Shown here one piece after another: positions 9,662 through 20,556 of a stretch of 64,000 nucleotides of DNA. The first letter of the stretch is position 1. Each line of letters opens with the position of its first letter. Made by a program: the position numbers and the translations under genes. Origin of the DNA: Gremmenia infestans (taxonomy: Eukaryota > Ascomycota > Leotiomycetes > Helotiales > Hamatocanthoscyphaceae); contig JAFEVB010000036.1 in the NCBI GenBank assembly GCA_032629725.1, forward strand, positions 868,001 to 932,000, given 5' to 3'. The notes beneath the pieces were generated by a model that saw nothing but the letters and a program-made list of their open reading frames with translations, made no database searches and had not been told where the DNA came from.

Positions 9662-11737
9662 TTATACCCCTCTCCCTGTCCGTAGTCTATCATACCGTAA
9701 CATTGCTCCCAGCAGTGTTTGTGCACCGTTTCCACAATCTTCAGGACTGCAATATTCTGCTGGATTATGAGATACGCCATCTCTACACGGAACGAAGATC
9801 CTACGAAGTTAGTATTTTTGTCAACATTCGTTTCTTGTGGTAACCTACATCGAAGTCGGGGCATGTCTCGAAGTGTAGACGCTGAAGTCTGTCAGTCTTG
9901 TTGTCCCTAGAGTTCAAGTTTCTTACCTGTCATGCCCCGCGCCAGAGGTCATTCTCTGCACCAGATTTCCACTATTGGTTCCAAGCATATCTTTGGCACC
10001 CTCCTCCACACACTTAACACAGTCTTCATGAAACTTGGTAGCTGGAGAGTCAGTGTCCAGCTGCCACTCAACAGTGCAACCACGTCCCTTTACTCCTTCG
10101 GCATTAACATGACCAACTTGCTCTCCAGCAGCAATCTTAGCAAACTCTGCTTTCAAGATATCTTCCAGCTGCTGAAGTTTGGCATCGGTTTTTGATCTGA
10201 TATCAAGCGAAAACCGCACAAATCCTGGAACTGTATTCGTCGAACCAGGCTTCAGCGTCAATATGCCTGTCGAAGCTAAGCATCCCAATTCCGCAGCTGT
10301 GTTGTGACTGAGGACGATCAGTTTGGCAGCTGTAAGCATTGCATCTGATCGATTTTGAAAATCTGTGGTCCCCGTATGGCAATCCCTGCCCTTGACAGTG
10401 ATTATATGCCACCTGAAAGCCTGGACCCCCTCGACTGCTCCTATCTTACCTCCCGAGCTTTCTAGGATTGGTCCTTGTTCAATATGAAGCTCAAAGTGGG
10501 CCCCTATTGGGTTTGCTTTATGGTTTGCTTCGAGCTCTCCTAGGTAGCCAATTCTCTCCAGCTCGGACATCTGTGTGGCTTTCCCTCCTCCTACTTCAAC
10601 AAGATTGTACGCTTTCTCGAGAGGAATCGCTCCGGCCCAGACACCGGATGAGACCATTGAGATTGGGAAACGAGCTCCTTCCTCGTTTGTCCAGTTGATC
10701 ACGCCTGCAGGTCTCATTATCAAGATATTCTCTGCATCTTTTAACAAATGAGACAGCTCTTTCTCACCAGTGGGGTATTCAGTTTCAATATCATTATCTT
10801 GCATAGTTTTTAACGCCTCAATGCCCGCATGAACGCCCAGAATTCCATCGTATCTGCCACCAGTAGGCTTTGTATATGTCAGTCAAGGCTACAATGGACT
10901 TTACTAAGATATTCCCCACCTGTGTATCCATATGGCTTCCTGCGTATGTTGGAGCAGCTGAGTTTTGCTTCCCTGGCCGGATGGCAAATATGTTACCTAA
11001 AATTATAAGCACGATCTCAAAGAGAGCCTTCCTAGAGCAATACCCATTGCATCAACTTTAACCTTGCATCCGAGGGACTCGGTGGTCTTCACAAACCAGT
11101 CTCGAGCTTGTTTGTCCGCATCTGACAGTGTGAGACGAGCCATTCCAATGTCTGTAGCTCCCCTAGAAAACGTAAGCAGACGGCTTTTGCAAGAACTTTA
11201 ATCAACAGGAAGACAATTAATGCAGGAGATTTTAGAGAGACTCTACTATAGTCATCAAAAGGGGACTCAAAATTGACAAGTCAATGAAAGATCTGATATC
11301 CCAAGAACATAACCGCGATCCAGTCATCTCATGATGCTCTGACTGGAAAGCTACATCAAAACTTCACATCAAGGTAGATATTGTATACCATCCTCGAAAG
11401 AAACAGTAATTGAAAAAGCACAATTCTCGCAAGCGGTCTCCCATCTAAGAGTACAACCCACCCAAAATAAAGTCAAACCAATATGAAGAACCTAAACTAT
11501 AAGATAGACTGGTACTTACTCTCCCCACCTCTCTCCCTTGCCCCACTCACACGTCTCATGCAAGTCTCTCCAAAGTCTATCTCGATCAATTCTCACAGCA
11601 GCCAGCTGCTGTTCCGACATGTCGATAGTTCTTATGGCTCTCCATTGTGTAACAGAAACAAATCTGGACGGACGAATTTGGGAGATGACGCCTCTCGGTA
11701 GGCGGGGTCCGCGAGCTATTCTGAGGGCGGAATTCAT
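9662..11737 (-). CDS. M20-family N-carbamoyl-L-amino-acid hydrolase / allantoate amidohydrolase-like
   Basis: Zinc-dependent amidohydrolase of the hydantoinase/carbamoylase group (beta-ureidopropionase, allantoate amidohydrolase and carbamoylase relatives), which remove carbamoyl groups in pyrimidine, purine or hydantoin breakdown; the exact substrate cannot be read. Exons 11737-11520, 11162-11044, 10996-10920, 10867-9927, 9881-9849 and 9800-9662 give 508 residues. Metal and substrate motifs are intact: GATDIGMARLTLSD, GSHMDTQ (about 132-138), TNEEGARFP (about 198-206), FELHIEQGP, the dimer-domain CHTGTTDFQNRSDAM, and the C-terminal GAGHDSVYTSRHAPTSM. The N-terminus is Arg-rich, free of acidic residues for about 45 residues and predicted here to be a mitochondrial presequence. 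Intron 1 (357 nt) is unusually long. Exon 5 has only 33 nt. Confidence 0.88.
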
Positions 11738-12131
11738 AGTGAGCTCTCTCTTTCTCAAACATGGGTCACACTAGGAAATAGATTTGTAGACAACAGAACG
11801 AAATGCGGTTTGAGATTAGAAGGTGCAAGGGTAGTCGAGGACATTTAACACTTGCTTGTGGTATCTTCTAGTACCTAGTCCTCGCCAAAAGTGGGGTCAC
11901 ATTGTAGGTACGCGTACCAATACTCAAAGACCTGTATGTCTAAAGCACAATTATCTTTAGGTATCACCATTACTAAAATTGGCTAGCAGTTGTGCATCGA
12001 ATAAATTGGTATAGCTTTCTTGCGCTTGCAGGTGATTCACCTAATGTGATTTAACTCCATTGGTCCTCCATCCCTTCCCTTTCCTGCTGTAACGCCGTGC
12101 TTTCAGACCTTGAACTCCAATTGATTAATTT
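11738..12131. other. Upstream region of the amidohydrolase and 3' flank of SDE2
   Basis: No coding frame with real features. It should contain the promoter of the amidohydrolase (near 11738-11950) and the end of the SDE2 transcript. Confidence 0.4.
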
Positions 12132-13112
12132 CTACCTTTTCCCCTTGCCCTTAGCCTTTGTAACTCTTGTCGGTGCTTTGGCTTTTCCCTTTCCTTTTCC
12201 CTTTGCTGGAGCAGGCGGAGGAGTAGGTTCTTGCTCGACAATCTCAGGCTCATCTTCCTCCATTTGATCCACATCATTCTCTTCCTCACCCTCCTCATCA
12301 CTGCTCAGGAACTCGTCATCTTCGTCAAAGCCAAAGAACGTTCTTGTCTTAGGCTTAGGCTCGGCATCTGATGGAGGAGTTGTACCCTTCGAGCTCGACC
12401 CTCCCATAACATCATCCTCACTGCCAGAATTTCCAGATCCAGATCCACTAGCAGCAGAAGTTCCTACCAAGTTGTCCTTGTAATCTCCCGACTTCATAGC
12501 AGCAAGCACAGCCTTGCGTGTGGCCTCGCCAGCCTCTTCCTTATCCTCAACCCACTTCCCATCAACCTTGCCCTTACTTCCAGACTTCATTTCCTCCTCT
12601 CTACGCTCAGCAAGTTCGACAACTTGTTCCCATCGCTTCCGTCGTTCCTCTTTCTCCCTCTTAGCCATCTCGGGCTTGATAGCTAAGTACTCGGCGAGAG
12701 CCTTTGCCTCATTCACGGTTCGCAGTCTTCGGCCATCAAGATTTCGACTCGAGGCGTTTTCATCGCCTTGGTTCTTCTTCCGCTTTGAGGACATACGGCC
12801 TCCAGCAGCTCGCAACTGTGATCCAAAACCTCCCTTACCACCACATAGAGGGACCGCCAGTCGGAGGGATAGAAAGTCATCGTGGGGGCTGGAGAGGAGA
12901 CCAGAGATATGTGATTCTGATGTCGCCGGTAAATGCTTGTTTGAGATAGTCGTGAGGATCAGGCGGCTGTTGTGTGCTGGAAGGCGGTCTTGGATGCGAT
13001 CGTGGAGTTGTGAGATGGTTGTTTCGGCGGGTAGAGGAAGCGAGAGGGTCGCAGGGAGGTTCAGTCCTGGAAAGGACGTCAAGAAGACGTTTAATGTAGA
13101 CGGTAAAGCCAT
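12132..13112 (-). CDS. SDE2: Sde2: ubiquitin-fold splicing and genome-maintenance factor
   Basis: Intronless, 326 residues. An N-terminal ubiquitin-like fold (about 1-90) ends in CGGKGGFGSQLRAAGGRM, the hallmark of Sde2. In fission yeast and man the precursor is cut after the di-glycine (here after residue 92), leaving a new N-terminal lysine fragment that joins the spliceosome for certain introns, supports telomeric silencing and is turned over by the N-degron route. Behind it are a basic Sde2 core (about 93-175), a Ser/Gly linker, an acidic stretch (DEDDEFLSSDEEGEEEN) and a Lys/Gly-rich tail suited to nuclear localisation. The ATG at 13112 gives the compact start; an upstream in-frame ATG adds 26 residues that look like leader sequence. 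The gene is divergent from the GH43 gene. Confidence 0.87.
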   Translation of the reverse strand: MALPSTLNVFLTSFPGLNLPATLSLPLPAETTISQLHDRIQDRLPAHNSRLILTTISNKHLPATSESHISGLLSSPHDDFLSLRLAVPLCGGKGGFGSQLRAAGGRMSSKRKKNQGDENASSRNLDGRRLRTVNEAKALAEYLAIKPEMAKREKEERRKRWEQVVELAERREEEMKSGSKGKVDGKWVEDKEEAGEATRKAVLAAMKSGDYKDNLVGTSAASGSGSGNSGSEDDVMGGSSSKGTTPPSDAEPKPKTRTFFGFDEDDEFLSSDEEGEEENDVDQMEEDEPEIVEQEPTPPPAPAKGKGKGKAKAPTRVTKAKGKGKR

Positions 13113-13542
13113 GATCGAAGATTGTTGGTTGCGCAGGTTGGGCGAGATGGCTGATAATCTTTTGATTTCGCGCCACCAAGATAGATGCAAGTTCTACACG
13201 CACGCCCCATCCATAAACTAGCACGGCGCTAAATAGCCGCCTTAAATGCGTGACCTTGCATTTATCCGGGAAATGGATCGGCGGATTCAGCCCGACCTAC
13301 TGGATAAATCGAGTTCGTACTCCTCATAAAGTTCACGATTGATGTAGGTCTAACTCGAACTAATGTTCGACAGGGTAAATGGATAAATTCGAATTACATT
13401 CAGAGTCAAGGTGAGGCATATCAAGACAGCCCAACTATCTATTCAGCAGTGAGTATTTAAACACGGCTGTCTCTGATATTTTCAACCTTTCCTTCCATTT
13501 CCTCTGAATTGCAATCCCCGTCTCATATACTTTCCTTCAGTC
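13113..13542. promoter_or_regulatory. Divergent intergenic region between SDE2 and the GH43 gene
   Basis: About 430 bp that must hold both promoters. A CT-rich stretch at about 13480-13540 leads into the GH43 start, a common fungal core-promoter feature. No coding frame is supported. Confidence 0.35.
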
Positions 13543-14505
13543 ATGGCTTTAGAACCATTGGTCAAGCATCTCTTCACAGCGGACCCTTCCGCGCACGTCT
13601 TCGAAGGCAAGCTGTTTGTTTATCCCTCGCACGATAGGAAAACCGACATCAAGGATAACGACAATGGAGATCAGTATGATATGAACGACTATCATGTCTT
13701 TTCCATGGATTCAGTTGGTGGGCCAGTCACAGATCACGGAGTGACTTTGAAAGCAGAAAATATTCCGTGGGTGTCAAAACAGCTCTGGGCACCAGATGCG
13801 GCGTTCAAGAACGGGAAATACTATCTGTACTTCCCAGCTCGTGACAAGGATGGGGTGTTCCGAATCGGTGTTGCGGAAAGTGATGTCCCTCAAGGTCCAT
13901 TCAAGCCCGAGCCAGAGCCAATTGCTGGAAGTTACAGTATTGACCCGGCCAGCTTTGTGGATGATGATGGACAGGCGTATCTGTACTTTGGCGGGATCTG
14001 GGGAGGGCAATTGCAATGCTGGACGACGGGGAAGTTCGATGGTAGGGCATATGCGAATATGGAAGCCTCGGGCAACGTTCCTGCTTTGTTGCCTCGTGCT
14101 GCCAAGTTGAGCGAAGATATGCGTTCCTTCACCTCAGATATAAAAGAACTTGCGATCAATGGCGCGCATGGTCAACTGCTACAAGCAGAAGATCACCACC
14201 GTCGATTCTTCGAGGCTGCGTGGATGCACAAGTACAATGGCAAATACTACTTCTCCTATTCGACAGGAGATACGCATTTCCTCGTCTATGCTACAGGCGA
14301 CAGTCCGTTAGGACCGTTTACGTACCAAGGAAAGATTCTGAATCCTGTTGAAGGATGGACAACGCATCATTCCATTGTTGAGTTCAAGGGGAAGTGGTAC
14401 TTGTTCTACCATGATACTTCGCTGTCTGGGGAAAACCACCTGAGATGTGTCAAGGTGCGGGAGATATTGTATGATGCGGATGGAAATATAGAATTGGCGG
14501 CTTAA
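13543..14505 (+). CDS. Glycoside hydrolase family 43 protein, no signal peptide
   Basis: Single-exon gene of 320 residues. The five-bladed propeller of GH43 (arabinofuranosidase/xylosidase-type) is evident: the general base Asp in FTADPSAHVFEGKLF (residue 14), pKa-modulating Asp in SIDPASFVDDDGQAYLYFGG (134), catalytic acid Glu in FFEAAWMHKYNGKYYFSYS (224), and the THH histidine near 275. Family members act on arabinose- or xylose-containing glycans. There is no N-terminal hydrophobic signal, so the enzyme is probably cytoplasmic and would act on imported oligosaccharides. It has no C-terminal beta-sandwich module. The lack of introns and secretion signal in a gene-rich, intron-rich neighbourhood is compatible with acquisition from bacteria, but that is not shown by the sequence. 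Confidence 0.9.
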   Translation: MALEPLVKHLFTADPSAHVFEGKLFVYPSHDRKTDIKDNDNGDQYDMNDYHVFSMDSVGGPVTDHGVTLKAENIPWVSKQLWAPDAAFKNGKYYLYFPARDKDGVFRIGVAESDVPQGPFKPEPEPIAGSYSIDPASFVDDDGQAYLYFGGIWGGQLQCWTTGKFDGRAYANMEASGNVPALLPRAAKLSEDMRSFTSDIKELAINGAHGQLLQAEDHHRRFFEAAWMHKYNGKYYFSYSTGDTHFLVYATGDSPLGPFTYQGKILNPVEGWTTHHSIVEFKGKWYLFYHDTSLSGENHLRCVKVREILYDADGNIELAA

Positions 14506-15057
14506 TGAAATATCACGCCGGAAAACAAATAAAATGACAATGATTGAATGCTGTTGAAAGTCGACTGAGAAAGCTGGAGGCGAATATGAACGTTCATCCG
14601 ATACAATCGAAGAGTACATGTCCTAATCAGGAAGGAAAGGCCACTGAACATTTTAAAGTGACGCAGTTGATGTCTATAAAGTATAGTAACAGGATGATAC
14701 ATTTCTTAAATCCAAATAACTCATATAGTGTTTCGCGGCCTTTCCTGTAAAGGGACGCCAATTCAAATTATCAACCCTTGAGTTCGCTGGACACAAAAAG
14801 CGGCACTTGTTCTCATTAGCTCTTATGAAATTGTCGCCGCTTTTTCTACCTATCGCTAGGCTTCTTGTATTTGAGACGGCCCTAGATTGTACGGAGGTAA
14901 GGTAGGAGTGAATTTGGTGAGGGGTTGATGAACCCAAACAGGTTAGCTCGCCTCGCTTCGCCCACACAACCTTTTGCAAACACCGTGATCGTGAACTTTT
15001 ACTTTTTTGTCAGTCAATCTCAAAAAGCATCCTCCTCGACATCAAGCAACCGCCAAA
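14506..15057. promoter_or_regulatory. GH43 3' flank and RPS10 promoter
   Basis: No gene seen. The distal part should contain the strong promoter of the ribosomal protein gene; pyrimidine-rich sequence lies at about 14990-15050 just before its start. Confidence 0.35.
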
Positions 15058-15682
15058 ATGTGAGTTCAAAGCACGCAGTCGCGCAATGATACTCAGCATA
15101 CTAATCTTCATCTAGGCTTATCCCCAAGGCCGACAGAAAGAAGATCCACGAGTACCTCTTCCGTGAGGGTGTGCTTGTCGCGAAGAAGGACTACAACCTC
15201 CCAAAGCACAACGACATTGACACCAAGAACCTCTTCGTCGTCAAGGCCTGCCAATCTCTCACTTCCCGTGGTTACGTCAAGACTCAATTCTCATGGCAAT
15301 ACTACTACTACACTCTCACCCCTGAGGGTCTCGACTACCTCCGCGAATGGCTCCATCTCCCCGCTGAGATCGTCCCAGCTACGCACATCAAGCAACAGCG
15401 ATCGCATGCTCCTCCCCGTGGAATGATGGGTGGTGAGGGCGAGCGTGAGCGCAAGCCTTTCGGTGGACGGGGAGGCCGTGGTGGTGGAGAGCGTGGTGAC
15501 CGTGAGGGTGGTTACAGACGTCGTGAGCCTGGTGCGGAAGGCAAGGAGGGTGCACCATCTGGAGAGTTCGCTCCTCAGTTGTAAGTTCACAATGACTCAA
15601 CATTCCTTGGTGAATACGAAGCTAACAAACATTCAGCCGTGGTGGCTTCGGTCGTGGCCGTGGCGCTGCTCCTCCCTCTTAA
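15058..15682 (+). CDS. RPS10: 40S ribosomal protein S10 (eS10)
   Basis: Component of the small ribosomal subunit head. Exons 15058-15059, 15116-15580 and 15637-15682 give 170 residues. The S10/plectin winged-helix domain is complete (LIPKADRKKIHEYLFREGV, then QYYYYTLTPEGLDYLREWL and LPAEIVPATH), followed by an Arg/Gly-rich tail typical of fungal and animal S10. The start codon is interrupted: A and T lie at 15058-15059, the donor GTGAGT begins at 15060, and the G comes from exon 2 at 15116. The final exon adds FRGGFGRGRGAAPPS. RGG repeats are likely targets of arginine methylation. Confidence 0.95.
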
Positions 15683-18248
15683 TTTGGCATTTTCCTCTGC
15701 TTGCTTTGCATCGACAGGAATTCCTTATAACATACTTTTGAAATGGTTGGGCTGAACAGTAGCGCGTTCGGTCGAGTGATAGTAATCGCCGGGGGAGAAT
15801 AGGTCGAAGGTGGAAGTTGACACTTCACAACTGTCAGATAGCAACGAGCTCTTCCAAGAACTATGTTGTCCTTTATGCAAGTCGTGATGAATTAGAAAGC
15901 AACCATCTTCGTTTTCCTACATTCCGAGACTTATGAACTTTTCAGTTGCTATCTTTCCTCTATCCTTCAAAATCAACTTTCTCCGCGTTGTGCTACGAAC
16001 TCTGCGTATGTTAGATGATCTAATACTAAGTACAGGACTACAAACCCGGAGCGCTATCTAGTTGTTAGCCCACGCGTGTGATGAAGTTACAACCAGAGAC
16101 CAATGTAAGCCGCGTGGAATAGTACCAAAGCTATTTTAAGGTCATTTCGTGGTATTTCGCAGTAACTATGATTAACAGACTCGTCAACCTTCATTCACGC
16201 CTTCCTTACGAAGCCTTGAAGCTCAATAGACTTCGAGCTTCAATCAAACAGATTATTCCACTATTCCTGAGGTTGCCTTTCGATCCCCGAAGCCTTGCAC
16301 AATTCTGTATTGATGCACCAAGTCGATTTCAAAACTCGCAAAGATGTTAATATGTTATTTGGAAAGGGATATAATAACAAATATAACACTCTTCGACATA
16401 ATTTCCGGGAAGTAACACCTTTAATCCCTTCGTTTACTGCTAGAAGTACTCATATTGCCCAGTTTCTGGATAGGGCGGTGGCTCTAAAAGCTCGCCCGTG
16501 TCAGCAAATAGCGGTCATAATCAGGGTCTTCTTTTAAAGAGAGGTGGGCTCAAAACACTATTCAAGCTGTACGAACGTTTGAACAGCTCGCCGGATGAAC
16601 GCCTTCACTAAGAAGACGTGACCGTGATCTCTTCGGTCTTTGATTTGAATGACACACCTATTTCATCGATCATGACAATGGCGATGTCCCTTCTTTATCA
16701 AGGCTCTTTCCTCTGAGCTGTGATGTCTACCCCAGTAACGTGAATGGATATAAAATTTTCAAATCCAGCTATACTGTCCTCTTGGTTCATATATACAATC
16801 AACTTACAAGCTTTGTAGGGAACTTGTCGATTAAGTACCTTGTTGAGATCAACTCTAAGTATTAATGTCATGTTATATGCGTCTACTTGGGATCTACGAA
16901 AACTTTTTAGTGACTGTTTGGGCATTTGGCTTTGGATATCATTCCCAGTAGTCGTGCCTCATGCCATGTCGAGCAATCTTTCGTATCTTCCGAGACCGGA
17001 AAGTCTGTATGTTGTTACCTCTTCAAAGCAGCCCCCCCAAGCACCCTGCTCTTCTCTTCCTGCGTAAAATTATAATGCTTTCTTAGCCTTCGGGAACTCT
17101 CCTTCTCTCAAACTTCAAGGTCCTTCATCTGCACCTTATGCCACCATATACCCAATCCCTTCGATATTATATCTCTCCAATAGTCACATATTCCGAATAT
17201 TAATTCCTAGTCCGTTGGTGCAGCCCCTGATTCAAAGAGTCTCCGCAATCCGCCTCCAGTCCCGCTTTTGATGCCGTGAGAAGCGTTCTGTTTAGCATAA
17301 TCCGGCTACCGAGCGTGGCTGGGATTCATCCAAGTGGGTAATTATGTCGTGAAGGCCAGCACTATCGCAGGTAGGCAAGCCATTGCGTCCTTGTTGAAAT
17401 AGACATAATGGTCATGGCAAGAGTGGTCTAGATCATTGAGACTCGAGTAGAGGTATTCCCCTATCTCTTGTGTGCTGTCTTGACTTGTAGGCCTTTGAAG
17501 GGCTGAATGTTAGGCTTGACATTGAAGTTGGGACTGATTCTGAAGGGTCTGACACTTTTAAGAATATTTTCGTTAAGACTTCCCGTATATATGGATATTG
17601 GTGTTGCTGGTCGAATCATCTTTCTGGGTCCCTGCTCTTCTGGAGGTCCCGGTAGTAATTCTCTGGTAGACTTTGCATTCTTGGTTACAGAAACATTTTC
17701 CGGCTCCATCATAACGATTCTCCTAATATGTATAGTTGCTTCCATCCAGCCTTGATAACTTCGTTCATCAAGCTCGCTATCGTTCTCTTCTTTTCGACAT
17801 ATGCCTGAGAGGCTGTTTGTTTCCCGGGAACGAGGAGGGTGGCCTGGTACCAGGAAGGAGTATGGGAGCTATGCCGCACTTCGAAGCCATCCTGAAAGAT
17901 TCCTGCCAATATCTTCAAATTAGAACCTGGCGTCATCGCCTGTGATTTCGGAAGTCGATTTGAGTGGTGACATATAGGAGAAGAAGGCATAGCTTGATGC
18001 GACAATGTAGGAAGCCCAGCCTGTTTACGAATTTCCTAATGAGTCCAAAAAGGCAACAAGCGAGAGAAACTCCTATAAATGCAACTTCTTTGGGTGATGA
18101 ATCATCTTTTACCTTTCTCTACGCTAATCTCGTATTCTTAGGTCCAGTAGGATGAGCTGATAGTAACGAGTGCCTTGCAAGATTGGTAAAATCTATTTGT
18201 ACTGGGAGACTATCATATCTTACATTCTCGTGAGGGTATATCCAAAAT
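15683..18248. other. Gene-poor 2.6-kb stretch, possible degenerate sequence
   Basis: No frame in this stretch carries a recognisable domain. On the minus strand two overlapping frames (18005-17709 and 17745-17461) read fairly protein-like for about 95 residues each but are offset and cannot be joined with a convincing intron; one contains SNLKILAGIFQDGFEVRH. They could be a decayed lineage-specific gene. The rest is short frames broken by stops. A decayed transposon is possible, but I see no terminal repeats or polymerase motifs. Confidence 0.35.
17461..18005 (-). pseudogene. Possible remnant of a lineage-specific gene
   Basis: Two adjacent open frames on the minus strand, 18005-17709 and 17745-17461, overlap by 37 bases in different phases. 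Each has mixed, plausible amino-acid composition, but I recognise no domain and find no standard donor-acceptor pair that restores one frame. Either a frameshifted relic or chance; low confidence. Confidence 0.2.
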
Positions 18249-20368
18249 TTACACACGTTCCCGCAATCTTTTCTTCTCGGCTTTCTTTTGCCCCTTCATA
18301 GACTTTCTCGGCCTGCCCTTCATTTTGCTGCTGACAGGCTTCTGAGCATATAGCCATGCGTTCATTGGTCGCCTCGCAGCTACGAATCTGCCGTTGGGTG
18401 TAAACACCTCTACGGCAGGCCAGCCCGGATTTACCACCTCCTCTCTTTCACGACCCATCTCATCATCTAGCATCTCCGTTTCCTCTTCCTCTTCCTCTTT
18501 CCCTTCATCGTTCTCACTGAAAGCAGATTTCCATTCAACTTGCATTTCTTGTTTCGCCACCACTCGTTGCCTTTTCCGTACTTGGGCAACCAGCTCAACC
18601 CACCCGCAACCTTCGATGAGAATATCAGTTGCAAGGACTCGGAAAGGTAAGTTTTCGGGGTTCATTCCGCCTGCGTTCCTCGCAGTCAACGGACCCGACC
18701 GCTCACGTGTTACGTCCCATTTCAGGGGGAAAGTCCCGGCAGATGCAATTTTCTCGCCGGTGCCCGGCAACGAGATATTCAAAAGAGAAGATTCCCTCGT
18801 TTGTCCTTGAGTTCCAATAGCCTTGTCTGTCGAGGTGGTATGCGGCTCTATCGGTGTAAAGGCGTAGCCTAGCATGATGATATCTGGTGTAGTTGGCGTG
18901 ATGCGAATAAAGCCTCCGAGAAGTAGAGATTTCCCCGGTTTAAGAACTTGTTGTTCTGGTCGGATGCGGTTACGCATGACAAGTGATGAGCGGTGCTCAG
19001 GCTGGACATGCTGCTCAAGGTCCCCGCGTGAAAGACCAGGGAGATCAATCAACTCTCCCTTTCCATTTCCGAAGGAGAGACGAATAGGAGAGGCTGTCGT
19101 ACCCGGTAAAGCCGACACCAATGGCATGGCTGGATAGTCGATTTCGGGGGGTGCCGGGGGGAGCAGTGATGATGTATCTAGATTCTCCTCCATCTGGGAT
19201 TCTAACTCCTCGAGTTTCTTTAATTTCTCTGCCAGTATTGAATCCTTCTCTGGTCTGGTGGCTGTTCCGTGATCAACAGATAGCGGTGGCAGCTTCTTTC
19301 CAGCTTCAGCATTCCGTCTTCCTTTCGGAAAAACATCATTGAAAAGTTGGCTCTTTCCAACGTTGACTTTGCCAACCAGCCAGCCTCCACCCCCCCTCTT
19401 CCAAATGTCTTCTTTCAGTTCCTTTGTCCACCATCCCTGCTTTGCACTTACACATCTGATGTTTCCTAATCGTACATCCTTCGCTGTTCTCCCAAGTGCG
19501 TCTCGCAGGACGTCACGTAAATATGGCATCATAGCGTCCACTTGCGTTTTCACTGGAGCTAGTAAATCGGAACGTGTGATGATGAAGCTGACCTCCGTCT
19601 TTGAACCATGGTAAAATCTTCCTGTTTTTGACCGTCTATTCAAAGACCTCTGAGGAGTTATGTGTAGTAATTTGTGCAGTCCGGGAACCAATGACATAGG
19701 GAAATCTGCAGCATCTAGGACGTGGTATACATGATTGTATTTGAATGGAGATTCGAATATCGTATCTTGTATGGATCGAATAGAAGGATGCTGTATAGAA
19801 ACTCCGGTATCATGATGCTTCAACTTATGGCAGCGGTCACATACTGGTATTTCGAGGGTCCTTGCTAGAGAGAGTCAGAAGTATGCACAGATTCGACGAA
19901 ACCCGGCTTACTAGGCTTTGAAAAGTCCCCCAACTCTAAACCTGCTCTGCTTGCATTCTCTAAAGCTGCTTTTACGATTGTATCTTCTTTGGACTCTTGG
20001 GCTTTGGACTCCTGGGGCGCCGCGGCTGCTGTATAGTCCTTCACAGATCTTCGCGTAAGAGTGTAGAAGCCTGCTTCGTCTTCGAGGATAGTCTGCGAAA
20101 GAGCACCACATCCTGCACACTGAGATGGCAAATACTGCTGTCCAAGAAGAAGGTCGAATTCGGGCTCGGGAACATCGTGTACTATAGATTCTACTAAACG
20201 GGGAGGCTGTGAGTGAAACTGTCGCTGCTTAGGAAGGCATCTTGAGGTTTGTAGTTGGGCAATTTGGAGAACTCCAGGACAGAGGAACGCCGGGAGATCT
20301 GCGCTTGGAATATGAGATTGCCTCGTAAGCCTCTGGAACAATCTTGCACTACGAGCGCAAGTAGACAT
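18249..20368 (-). CDS. GEP3: Mitochondrial YqeH-type circularly permuted GTPase (Gep3 family)
   Basis: Exons 20368-19912 and 19864-18249 give 690 residues. A mitochondrial-looking N-terminus precedes a four-cysteine zinc finger, CAGC at 84-87 and CDRC at 161-164, as in YqeH. The GTPase motifs come in permuted order G4-G5-G1-G2-G3: TRSDLL near 249-254 in the NKxD position, the P-loop GKVNVGKS at 317-324, the switch threonines in ALPGTTAS, and DLPGL at about 426-430. Yeast Gep3 and bacterial YqeH act in assembly of the small mitochondrial or bacterial ribosomal subunit. The C-terminus is rich in Lys/Arg with an acidic stretch inside. The gene is divergent from the mitoribosomal protein gene mL61, with 188 bp between starts. 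Symbol by family; orthology to yeast Gep3 is inferred. Confidence 0.85.
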
Positions 20369-20556
20369 AGTATTGTATCATTGAGCTGATTTTGATATGT
20401 TTTGTTTTCTGCTCGGCCGGCGAGCTCCATCTTTACAACTTTTTTAGCAGGGTTCATTTTAGCGTCAAAGCTTAGATTTTATATTCAACACCACATCCGC
20501 TACCAGACGAGACAACTCGTTCTGGAAGTCCTGTAGATATCTAGCAATCATTCAAA
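20369..20556. promoter_or_regulatory. Short bidirectional promoter of two mitoribosome genes
   Basis: Only 188 bp separate the start codons of the Gep3-type GTPase (minus) and mL61 (plus), so both promoters must overlap. I see no clear TATA element or CCAAT box. Confidence 0.45.

Noticed and set aside
12514..13221. 235-codon open frame on the plus strand
   Set aside because: Antisense of Sde2; Ser/Arg-rich as expected of a reversed Lys/Glu/Ser-coding sequence.
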